A program made the position numbers and the translations under genes. The notes under the pieces are model-generated. The model did not search any database and was not told the origin of the DNA. It saw nothing but the letters and a program-made list of their open reading frames with translations. A DNA stretch of 8,672 nucleotides from Trebonia sp. (GTDB taxonomy: Bacteria > Actinomycetota > Actinomycetes > Streptosporangiales > Streptosporangiaceae). Below are positions 1 through 5,171 of the stretch, in pieces; within the stretch, counting starts at the first letter, position 1; the number at the start of each line of letters is the position of its first letter. Where the stretch lies: assembly GCA_030038035.1 (NCBI GenBank), contig JASHPP010000218.1:1-8672 (forward strand), read 5' to 3'.

Positions 1-29
1 CGAGCAGCTAAGGCGCCCGGCCGCCGAGG

Positions 30-968
30 TCACTGCTCGAACAGCACGCTCACCGACTGGCCGTCGTGCGTGCGCCTGATGGCCTCGGCGAGCGCCGGCG
101 CCACCGACAGCACGGTCAGCTTCGGGTGGTCGTCGGGCACCGGGACCGAGTTCGTGCAGACGATCTCGGTCACGTCCTCGGCGGCGGCCAGCTTCTCGAG
201 CGCGCCGTCCGCGAACACCCCGTGGGTGCAGGCGATGCTGATCGACCGCACCTCCTGCCTGCGCAGCACGGTCAGCAGCTCGAGCACGGTCGTGCCGCGG
301 GCGATCTCGTCGTCGACGATGATCACGTCCCGGTCCGCCACGTCGCCGATGATCGCCGAGATCGTGACCTTGGAGTCGCTGAACCGCTCCTTGGCCCCCG
401 CGGCGACCGGCAGCCCGAGCCGGCGGGCGAACGCCGCCGCGCTCTTGGCGTAGCCCAGGTCGGGCGACAGCACGACGGCGCGGGACAGGTCCCGCTTCCT
501 GAAGTGCTCGGCCAGCTCGCGCAGCGCGTGCAGGTGGTCCACGGGGACCGAGAAGAACCCGTGCACCTCAGGGGAGTGCAGGGTCAGCGTGAGCACCCGG
601 TTGACGCCGGCCGTGACCAGCAGGTCGGCGACGAGCCTGCCGCCGATGGAGATGCGCGGCGCGTCCTTCTTGTCCGAGCGGGCGTAGGAGTAGTGCGGCA
701 TCACCGCGGTGACCCGCCCGGCCGAGGCGCCACGGGCGGCGTCGGCCATCAGCAGCAGCTCGACCAGGTGCTCCTGCACCGGCGCCACCAGCGGCTGGAT
801 CAGGTACACGTCCCGCTCACGGCAGTTGGCCTGCAGCTGCACCTCGAGGCAGTCGTTGGCGAACCGGGTGACCCGCACCTGGCTGCGCGGCACGGACAGG
901 TGCGCGCAGATCTCGTCGGCAAGCCGCGGGTGGGCGCGGCCGCTGAAGATGACGATCTCAGCGTTCAC
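30..968 (-). CDS. prs: Ribose-phosphate pyrophosphokinase (PRPP synthetase), divergent paralog
   Basis: Cytosolic enzyme family that moves pyrophosphate from ATP to ribose-5-phosphate, giving PRPP and AMP. The 312-residue product is close to the usual 310-320. Visible family features are the N-terminal FSGRAHPRLA segment (8-17), the ATP-binding region YARSDKK (95-101), the metal-ligand His131 in TLHSPEVHGFF, the SPD motif near 168-170, and the C-terminal QSVSVLF. Two catalytic elements are unusual. The flexible loop that normally reads KRRxRPN is KERFSDS (193-199), and the PRPP loop that normally reads DDxxDTxGT is DDEIARGTT (219-227). I chose the GTG at 968 because family homology begins there and AGGGGG lies about 6 nt upstream; an in-frame ATG at 1052 would add 28 Arg/Ser-rich residues with no homology. 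The start lies inside the end of the upstream kinase gene. Family membership is sure. Whether it is a catalytic synthase or a regulatory paralog like mammalian PRPS-associated proteins is open. Confidence 0.85.
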   Translation of the reverse strand: MNAEIVIFSGRAHPRLADEICAHLSVPRSQVRVTRFANDCLEVQLQANCRERDVYLIQPLVAPVQEHLVELLLMADAARGASAGRVTAVMPHYSYARSDKKDAPRISIGGRLVADLLVTAGVNRVLTLTLHSPEVHGFFSVPVDHLHALRELAEHFRKRDLSRAVVLSPDLGYAKSAAAFARRLGLPVAAGAKERFSDSKVTISAIIGDVADRDVIIVDDEIARGTTVLELLTVLRRQEVRSISIACTHGVFADGALEKLAAAEDVTEIVCTNSVPVPDDHPKLTVLSVAPALAEAIRRTHDGQSVSVLFEQ

Positions 969-1626
969 CGGCGCCCCCTGACGGCTTGAACGGGGGCAGG
1001 CCGAGCCGGGTCCTGATCTCCTGCTGCACGATGTCCTTCGCGGGGCGGGCATCCACCGTGATCACGTACTCCTTGCGCCGGAACAGGTCGAGCACGGGGT
1101 TGGTCTTCTCGTGATAGTCGCGCAACCGCACCGCGAGCGCGTCCTCGGTGTCATCCTCGCGCGTGACAAGCTCCCCGCCGCAAGAATCGCACCGGCCGGG
1201 CACGGCGGGACTGTCCGCGAGCAGGTTGTAGTCCATGCCGCAGTTGACGCACAGCCGGCGGCCGAACACCCGGCGGCGCACCTCGCTGTCGGGCAGGTCG
1301 AGGTGGATCACCCCGTCGATGTCGTAGCTCTCGAGGAAGAACTCCGCCTGCCGCGCGTTGCGCGGGAACCCGTCGATGATGAAGCCGAAGTTCCAGTCGT
1401 GCCCGGCCAGCCGCCGCTGGACCACGGACTCGGCCAGGTCGTCGCCCACCAGCTCCCCCGCTGCCATCAACCGGTGGACCTGGGCGCCCATCTTGGTGTG
1501 GTTGGTCACGTTCCACCGGAAGATGTCGCCAACGCTGATGTGCACGAGATCGAGGTCCGCGGCGAGCAGCTCGCTCTGCGTGCCCTTGCCGCTGCCCTGC
1601 ACGCCCATGATGACGTACTTGCGCAT
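958..1626 (-). CDS. adk: Adenylate kinase-family nucleoside monophosphate kinase (zinc-type lid)
   Basis: Transfers phosphate between ATP and a nucleoside monophosphate, normally AMP + ATP to 2 ADP, in the cytosol. The 222-residue protein has the P-loop GVQGSGKGT (8-16), the NMP-binding DGFPR (85-89) with Gln93, GRR (122-124), and a four-cysteine zinc lid (Cys126, Cys129, Cys146, Cys149) like that of Gram-positive adenylate kinases. Arg156 and Arg167 lie in the TREDD and AVRLRDYH segments. The usual STGD motif reads SVGD (31-34), so the Thr that contacts the AMP adenine is Val. The ATG at 1626 is preceded by AAGGTGA about 5 nt upstream; an ATG-like start at 1665 would add 13 non-homologous residues. 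It overlaps prs by 11 nt, so the two are probably cotranscribed. Actinomycetes normally carry adk in the secY ribosomal-protein operon, so this is probably a second copy (inference). Confidence 0.88.
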   Translation of the reverse strand: MRKYVIMGVQGSGKGTQSELLAADLDLVHISVGDIFRWNVTNHTKMGAQVHRLMAAGELVGDDLAESVVQRRLAGHDWNFGFIIDGFPRNARQAEFFLESYDIDGVIHLDLPDSEVRRRVFGRRLCVNCGMDYNLLADSPAVPGRCDSCGGELVTREDDTEDALAVRLRDYHEKTNPVLDLFRRKEYVITVDARPAKDIVQQEIRTRLGLPPFKPSGGAGER

Positions 1627-1684
1627 GACAATCACCTTGGCACATCGTGAGCCAGTGGCCAGCACGACCCCGCGCCGGGCGCGC

Positions 1685-1698
1685 TACGCTCAATGACA
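1685..1698 (+). promoter_or_regulatory. Putative -10 element for leaderless mRNA of the 1698 gene
   Basis: TACGCT (1685-1690) fits the actinobacterial TANNNT -10 pattern and ends 7 nt before the A of the ATG at 1698. There is no Shine-Dalgarno sequence before that ATG. This spacing is what a leaderless transcript starting at the ATG would show. I see no good -35 at the expected distance. A GCGCC-G-GGCGC palindrome (1672-1682) lies in the would-be spacer. Confidence 0.4.
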
Positions 1699-2153
1699 TG
1701 GGAACCCCCGGCTCCGCCCCCGTATGGCGCTTCCTGATCGCGCCACGCTGGCTGGGCTGGCATGTGCTGATGGTCGTGGCATTTTGGGGAATGCTGTGGC
1801 TGGGCGACTGGCAACTGCACCGGGCGCTCGGCGGCAATGCCCTGAGCTGGGCCTATACGTTCGAATGGCCGCTGTTCGCCTGTTTCTCCGTGGTGTTCTG
1901 GGCCAAGACGATCCGCGATGAGTTCCGCATCAGGCGGGCGGGCGCGGCCAGCGGCGAGGCCCTCACCGCGGCGGAGAGGGCGGAGGCCGGGGACACGGGC
2001 ACGCTGCCGACGGGGATCGGCATCCAGCAGGTCGAGCAGCCCGCCGACGACGCCGACGACGCCGAGGACGCCGAGCTCGCGCAGTACAACGCGTACCTGG
2101 CCCGGCTGAACGATCAGGTCAAGGGCCACGGCAAGTGGCACGGGTTCAGGTAG
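1698..2153 (+). CDS. Actinobacterial two-helix membrane protein of unknown function
   Basis: A 151-residue protein with two hydrophobic helices, about 19-37 (LGWHVLMVVAFWGMLWLGD) and 52-69, separated by a short HRALGG-containing loop. An Arg/Ala-rich segment and an acidic stretch (about 116-126) follow, then a C-terminal region rich in charged residues. The Trp-rich PRWLGWH and Tyr-x-x-Glu-Trp-Pro motifs resemble a small membrane-protein family common in actinomycetes, sometimes annotated by transfer as a glucitol operon regulator. Nothing here supports DNA binding. I chose the ATG at 1698 because homology-like sequence begins there and a -10 element suits a leaderless start; an in-frame start at 1647 would add 17 residues. 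It runs in the same direction as the DUF3817 gene 31 nt downstream, so the two may share a transcript. Function unknown. Confidence 0.75.
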   Translation: MGTPGSAPVWRFLIAPRWLGWHVLMVVAFWGMLWLGDWQLHRALGGNALSWAYTFEWPLFACFSVVFWAKTIRDEFRIRRAGAASGEALTAAERAEAGDTGTLPTGIGIQQVEQPADDADDAEDAELAQYNAYLARLNDQVKGHGKWHGFR

Positions 2154-2170
2154 AGACATATCGACATATG

Positions 2171-2176
2171 AGGAGG
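2171..2176 (+). promoter_or_regulatory. Ribosome binding site of the DUF3817 gene
   Basis: A perfect AGGAGG sits 8 nt before the ATG at 2185. It is the strongest ribosome binding site in this gene cluster and fixes the start. The two genes downstream lack comparable sites and overlap their upstream neighbours, so this site may set translation of the whole chain. Confidence 0.8.
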
Positions 2177-2184
2177 CGCCCGAG

Positions 2185-2523
2185 ATGCAGGCGGCCGTGC
2201 TGCGCTACCGGGTGATGGCTTTCATAACCGGAGTACTGATCATCGTCGTGGTCTTCGCCGGCATCCCGCTGCAGATCTGGGGCCACAACACCGTCATCAC
2301 CGACCAGGTCGCCACGGTGCACGGCGTCCTTTACATGGTCTACATCGTGTTCGCGTTCCTGCTGGCCACCAAGCTCCACATGAAGGCGAAACCCACCGTG
2401 GTCCTGCTGCTGGCCGGCACCGTCCCGGTGATGACGTTCGTCGTCGAGCGGTGGATGACCCGCACGTACATCAACCCCGCGCTCGGCGCCGCGCAGCCCG
2501 CCGCCCAGACCGTGAGCCGGTGA
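2185..2523 (+). CDS. DUF3817-family integral membrane protein
   Basis: A 112-residue protein with three predicted transmembrane helices: about 10-31 (VMAFITGVLIIVVVFAGIPL), 44-63 (VHGVLYMVYIVFAFLLAT) and 70-87 (PTVVLLLAGTVPVMTFVVE). The opening LRYRVMAFITG, the HGVLYMVYIVFAF core and the AGTVPVMTFVVER end match the actinobacterial DUF3817 family, which has no established function. The membrane part ends at VERWMTR, followed by an Ala/Pro/Gln-rich tail (96-112). Its stop codon overlaps the GTG start of the next gene by 4 nt (GTGA), which implies coupled translation with a methyltransferase. I infer a housekeeping membrane role only. Confidence 0.9.
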   Translation: MQAAVLRYRVMAFITGVLIIVVVFAGIPLQIWGHNTVITDQVATVHGVLYMVYIVFAFLLATKLHMKAKPTVVLLLAGTVPVMTFVVERWMTRTYINPALGAAQPAAQTVSR

Positions 2524-3149
2524 GGGCCGTCGCGGAGCACTACTTCGCGGCCCGGCCGCAGTCGGCGCACCGCCCTGGCCTGGTACGGGTGATCCTGCCG
2601 GACGTCTACCTGGAACTGCGGACCGATTCCGGGGTGTTCTCCCCCGGCCGTCTGGACCCCGGGACCCGGCTCCTGCTCGAGGAGGGGCCCGCGCCCTCGC
2701 CGGAAGGCGACCTGCTCGACCTGGGGTGCGGCTACGGCCCGGTGGCGTGCGTGCTGGCCAGCCGGGCCCCGGCGGCGACGGTGTGGGCGGTCGACGTGAA
2801 CGAGCGGGCGCTGCGGCTGTGCGCGGGCAACGCGGCCGACGCCGGCCTGGCCAACGTGCGCTGCGTCCCTCCTGACTCCCCTGGCCTGCCGGCGCGGTTC
2901 GCCGGGATATGGTCCAACCCGCCCGTCCGGATCGGCAAGGCGCCGCTGCACGACCTGCTGCGCGCCTGGCTGGCCAGGCTCGCCCCCGGCGCGCAGGCCT
3001 GCCTGGTCATGGGCCGCAACCTGGGCGCCGACTCGCTGCACTACTGGCTGGCGGCCCAGGGCTGGCCAGTGACGCGCCTCGCCGCACGGAGCGGGTACCG
3101 CCTGCTCGCAGTCGATTACGCCGAACGGGCCCCGGTGACTCCCCCGTGA
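2520..3149 (+). CDS. RsmC-like class I SAM-dependent methyltransferase
   Basis: Probably methylates a guanine N2 in 16S rRNA or a related RNA, using S-adenosylmethionine. The 209-residue protein is about the size of the C-terminal catalytic half of proteobacterial RsmC and matches the short actinobacterial form. It shows the SAM-binding DLGCGYGP (67-74), the acidic ribose contact in DVNERAL (92-98), and a catalytic SNPPVRIGK (132-140), where N-P-P is diagnostic of base amino-group methyltransferases and the fourth position is Val rather than the usual aromatic. The short N-terminal part (EHYFAARPQS) is typical of the family. I chose the GTG at 2520 because it forms a GTGA overlap with the DUF3817 stop; an ATG at 2451 lies inside that gene and encodes an Arg-rich stretch without homology. 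The end overlaps the TrmH-like gene the same way. The exact target is inferred. Confidence 0.82.
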   Translation: MRAVAEHYFAARPQSAHRPGLVRVILPDVYLELRTDSGVFSPGRLDPGTRLLLEEGPAPSPEGDLLDLGCGYGPVACVLASRAPAATVWAVDVNERALRLCAGNAADAGLANVRCVPPDSPGLPARFAGIWSNPPVRIGKAPLHDLLRAWLARLAPGAQACLVMGRNLGADSLHYWLAAQGWPVTRLAARSGYRLLAVDYAERAPVTPP

Positions 3150-3766
3150 CAGCCGGCTCCCCGCGGTCCCCGGGCGCCCCCGGCGCTCCTGACGGCCCCG
3201 GCGCTCCTGGCGCTCCCGGCGCTCCTGGCGGCCCGCCGCGGCAGCTGCGGCCCACCGAGGTCAAGCGCCTGAACCGGGACTGGCGGCGGCGCACGCAAGG
3301 GCGGCTGGCGCTGCTGCTTGACTCGGTCAGCCAGCCGTTCAACGTCGGATCGATCGTCCGCACCGCCGCCGCCTTCGGCGCCGAATGCGCCTGGCTGTGC
3401 GGCAACACTCCCGCGCTTGACCTGCCGTCGGTGGGCAAGACCGCGCTCGGCGCCGACAGGTTCCTCGCGTCGTTCCGCGAGCCGGCCCCGGCCGCGGCGG
3501 CCAAGGCCGCCGCGGAGGCGGGCTTCCGCGTGGTCGCCGTGGAACTCGCCTCGGGCGCCGTGCCGCTCGCCGAGGCGCCGCTGGACGGGGCCGTCTGCCT
3601 GGCCATCGGCAACGAGGACCACGGCTGCTCCCCCGCGCTGCTCGCCGCCGTGCACGCGGTGGCCTACATCCCCCAGACCGGCCGCGTCGGGTCGCTGAAC
3701 GTGGCGGTGGCCGCCGCGATCGCGATGGCGGAGGTCCGCCGCCGCGAATGGCACCCGGGCGCCTGA
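3146..3766 (+). CDS. TrmH-family (SPOUT) RNA 2'-O-methyltransferase with Gly-Ala-Pro N-terminus
   Basis: Methylates a ribose 2'-hydroxyl in tRNA or rRNA using S-adenosylmethionine. The 206-residue protein shows the three SPOUT motifs: motif 1 NVGSIVRTAAAFGA (66-79) with the probable catalytic Arg72, motif 2 LAIGNEDHGCS (152-162), and motif 3 IPQTGRVGSLNVAVAAA (175-191), which make the SAM-binding trefoil knot and dimer interface. VGKTALGADRFL (96-107) is typical of the actinobacterial branch. Residues 10-31 are a collagen-like run of Gly-x-Pro triplets not expected in this family. The GTG at 3146 overlaps the upstream stop by 4 nt and has no good ribosome binding site, so translation is probably coupled. 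If translation instead began further in, near the EVKRLNRDW segment, the collagen-like part would not be made. The substrate (tRNA Gm18 or an rRNA site) cannot be told from sequence. Confidence 0.85.
   Translation: MTAGSPRSPGAPGAPDGPGAPGAPGAPGGPPRQLRPTEVKRLNRDWRRRTQGRLALLLDSVSQPFNVGSIVRTAAAFGAECAWLCGNTPALDLPSVGKTALGADRFLASFREPAPAAAAKAAAEAGFRVVAVELASGAVPLAEAPLDGAVCLAIGNEDHGCSPALLAAVHAVAYIPQTGRVGSLNVAVAAAIAMAEVRRREWHPGA
3173..3238 (+). repeat. Short tandem repeat encoding Gly-Ala-Pro triplets
   Basis: A degenerate 9-bp unit of the type GGCGCTCCT, with variants ending in CCC and one GACGGCCCC interruption, repeats through this stretch. It encodes collagen-like Gly-x-y triplets in the TrmH-like protein. 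In-frame repeats of this kind can change length by slippage. Confidence 0.75.
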
Positions 3767-3781
3767 CGGCCGGAGAGCTAA

Positions 3782-3806
3782 CAGCCACCGGCTCCTTGTG
3801 TGGCTG
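3782..3806 (+). terminator. Possible hairpin terminator after the TrmH-like gene
   Basis: CAGCCAC (3782-3788) and GTGGCTG (3800-3806) form a perfect 7-bp stem with an 11-nt loop, starting 15 nt after the TrmH-like stop codon. No T-run follows. Many actinomycete terminators lack a strong T-run, so the call stays weak. Its place between two plus-strand genes suits a boundary between transcription units. Confidence 0.35.
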
Positions 3807-3842
3807 ACATGCGGTGTTCACCGTAGCGGAGCCGCCAGCGGG

Positions 3843-3856
3843 CATAATCACCACTG
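3843..3856 (+). promoter_or_regulatory. Putative -10 element for leaderless GDPD mRNA
   Basis: CATAAT (3843-3848) matches the TATAAT consensus at five of six positions and ends 7 nt before the GTG at 3856. Transcription starting at about 3855-3856 would begin at or next to the start codon. No Shine-Dalgarno sequence precedes that GTG. No convincing -35 is present at 16-18 bp; TTCACC (3817-3822) sits 20 bp away. Confidence 0.5.
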
Positions 3857-4638
3857 TGGCAGTGCCTTACCTGAACCATCCGCTGCCGGTAGCGTTCGCG
3901 CACCGGGGCGGCGCGGCGCACAACCCGGAGAACTCCTGGCCCGCCTTCGAGTACGCGGTCCAACTCGGCTACGCGTACCTGGAAACTGACGCGCGCTCCA
4001 CCTCCGACGGCGCGCTCCTGTCCTTTCACGACGCGACCCTGGACCGGGTCACCGACCGCACCGGCCAGGTCTCCAAGCTGACCGCCAGGCAGGTGTCCGA
4101 GGCGCGGATCGGCGGCACGGAGCCGATCCCGCTGATCGAGGACCTGCTGGCCACGTTCACGGACCTGCGGTTCAACATCGACCTGAAGGACTCGGGCACG
4201 ATCGAGCCGCTGGCCCGCGTCCTCAAGCGCACCGGTGCGTGGGACCGGGTGTGCGTGACCTCGTTTTCCGGCAGGCGGCTGCTCGCGGCGCAGGCGACGC
4301 TTGAGCGCCCGGTCTGCCTGGCGGTCACGCCCGCCGCGATCGCGGCCGTCAGGTACGCGGGGTTCCCCGGCAAGGCCATGGCCGCCAGGCTCGCCCGCTC
4401 GGGCGCGCAGTGCGCGCAGGTCCCCATGCAGATCGCCACCACGGAGTTCATCAGGCGCTCGCACGAACTCGGGCTGGCGGTCCACGTGTGGACGCTGAAC
4501 ACCAGGCAGGAGATCGAACGGGCACTCGATCTCGGCGCGGACGGCGTCATGACCGACCAGATCGCGCTGCTGCGGGACATCCTGATCGAACGCGGCCAGT
4601 GGCATCCGCGGGTGGGAGCGCAGCCCCGGCAGGCTTAA
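3856..4638 (+). CDS. Glycerophosphodiester phosphodiesterase (cytoplasmic type)
   Basis: Hydrolyses glycerophosphodiesters such as glycerophosphocholine to glycerol-3-phosphate and an alcohol, in phospholipid turnover. The 260-residue TIM-barrel protein has the family signature HRGG (16-19) with catalytic His16, PENS (24-27), metal ligands Glu43 and Asp45 in LETD, catalytic His58 in FHDATL, and NIDLK (107-111) with the conserved Lys111. The end, VHVWTLN followed by GADGVMTDQ, is characteristic. There is no signal peptide or membrane helix, so it is probably cytoplasmic. I chose the GTG at 3856 because a -10 element fits a leaderless start there and family homology begins a few residues later; an in-frame GTG at 3814 would add 14 residues and a GTG at 3862 would remove two. 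It lies between the RNA-methyltransferase cluster and rbpA, a neighbour also found in Streptomyces as I recall it. Confidence 0.88.
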   Translation: MAVPYLNHPLPVAFAHRGGAAHNPENSWPAFEYAVQLGYAYLETDARSTSDGALLSFHDATLDRVTDRTGQVSKLTARQVSEARIGGTEPIPLIEDLLATFTDLRFNIDLKDSGTIEPLARVLKRTGAWDRVCVTSFSGRRLLAAQATLERPVCLAVTPAAIAAVRYAGFPGKAMAARLARSGAQCAQVPMQIATTEFIRRSHELGLAVHVWTLNTRQEIERALDLGADGVMTDQIALLRDILIERGQWHPRVGAQPRQA

Positions 4639-4698
4639 CGGCCGCGAAACCGCGCGCGAGCCCGGCCGCGGATGGTGAAACACGCTCGAAACGGGATT

Positions 4699-4735
4699 GG
4701 ATACTCCCGGCAAGGGGAATCTTGACCGGGTATCC
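4699..4735. promoter_or_regulatory. Inverted repeat around the rbpA promoter -35
   Basis: The left arm GGATACTCCCGG (4699-4710) and right arm CCGGGTATCC (4726-4735) are inverted copies, with a 2-nt insertion in the left arm. The 15-nt spacer contains the GGAAT of the SigR-type promoter, and the right arm overlaps a TTGACC (4722-4727). Both arms lie upstream of the predicted transcription start, so this looks like an operator rather than an RNA hairpin. No binding protein can be named. Confidence 0.5.
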
Positions 4736-4741
4736 AGTGTT
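4716..4741 (+). promoter_or_regulatory. SigR-type (thiol-oxidative stress) promoter of rbpA
   Basis: GGAAT at 4716-4720 is followed by exactly 18 nt and GTT at 4739-4741, a perfect match to the Streptomyces SigR consensus GGAAT-N18-GTT. Streptomyces rbpA is a known SigR-regulated gene, which supports the call. A possible vegetative promoter overlaps it: TTGACC (4722-4727), 17 nt, then GATAGA (4745-4750). A basal and a stress promoter may coexist. The leader to the ATG would be roughly 30-35 nt. Confidence 0.7.
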
Positions 4742-4781
4742 GCCGATAGAGATCGCCAACCGCCTGGGGAGGCAGCAAGTA

Positions 4782-5171
4782 ATGGCCGAACGCGCACTTC
4801 GCGGCACCCGACTCGGCGCGACCAGCTACGAGAACGACCGGAACACCGACCTGGCACCGCGCCAGGACGTCCCCTTCGACTGCCCTAACGGGCACCACTT
4901 TAGCGTGCCCTTCGCCGCCGAGGCAGAACTGCCTCCGATGTGGGAGTGCCGTGTCTGCGGCGCCATGGCGATCGCGAGCACCGGCCAGTCACCGTCGCCC
5001 AAGAAGGTCAAGCCGCCGCGCAGCCACTGGGACATGCTCATGGAACGGCGCACCGTCGAGGACCTGGAGGCGGTCCTCGCCGAACGGCTTGAGGTGATCA
5101 GGGAGCGCCGGGCCGTGGAGGGCCGCGCGATCGCCGACGCCGCGAACCGCGCCGAGCGGCGCAGCGCCTAG
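4782..5171 (+). CDS. rbpA: RNA polymerase-binding protein RbpA
   Basis: Actinobacteria-specific transcription factor that binds RNA polymerase and group 1/2 sigma factors, stabilises the open complex and affects basal rifampicin tolerance. The 129-residue protein has an N-terminal tail (1-30), a zinc-type core (FDCPNGHHF with Cys34 and His38; WECRVCG with Cys56 and Cys59), a basic linker (KKVKPPR, 74-80) that contacts promoter DNA, and the sigma-interaction domain (81-112) including HWDMLMERRTVEDLEAVLAERL with the Arg89-Arg90 pair. A charged tail (113-129) makes it slightly longer than the mycobacterial and Streptomyces proteins. The ATG at 4782 has GGGGAGG (4766-4772) 9 nt upstream. It stands alone behind a SigR-type promoter and converges on ppm1, the same arrangement as in Mycobacterium tuberculosis (Rv2050/Rv2051c). 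Identification is near certain. Confidence 0.97.
   Translation: MAERALRGTRLGATSYENDRNTDLAPRQDVPFDCPNGHHFSVPFAAEAELPPMWECRVCGAMAIASTGQSPSPKKVKPPRSHWDMLMERRTVEDLEAVLAERLEVIRERRAVEGRAIADAANRAERRSA

Noticed and set aside
1698..2153. Annotating the two-helix membrane protein as a glucitol operon DNA-binding regulator.
   Set aside because: The sequence is two membrane helices plus a charged tail with no helix-turn-helix. That name appears to spread by annotation transfer.
4639..4671. CGGCCG repeats after the GDPD gene as a terminator.
   Set aside because: The CGGCCG (4639-4644 with 4663-4668) and CCGCG/CGCGG (4650-4654 with 4667-4671) pairings compete, are only 5-6 bp, and have no T-run. Such words are common by chance at this GC content.
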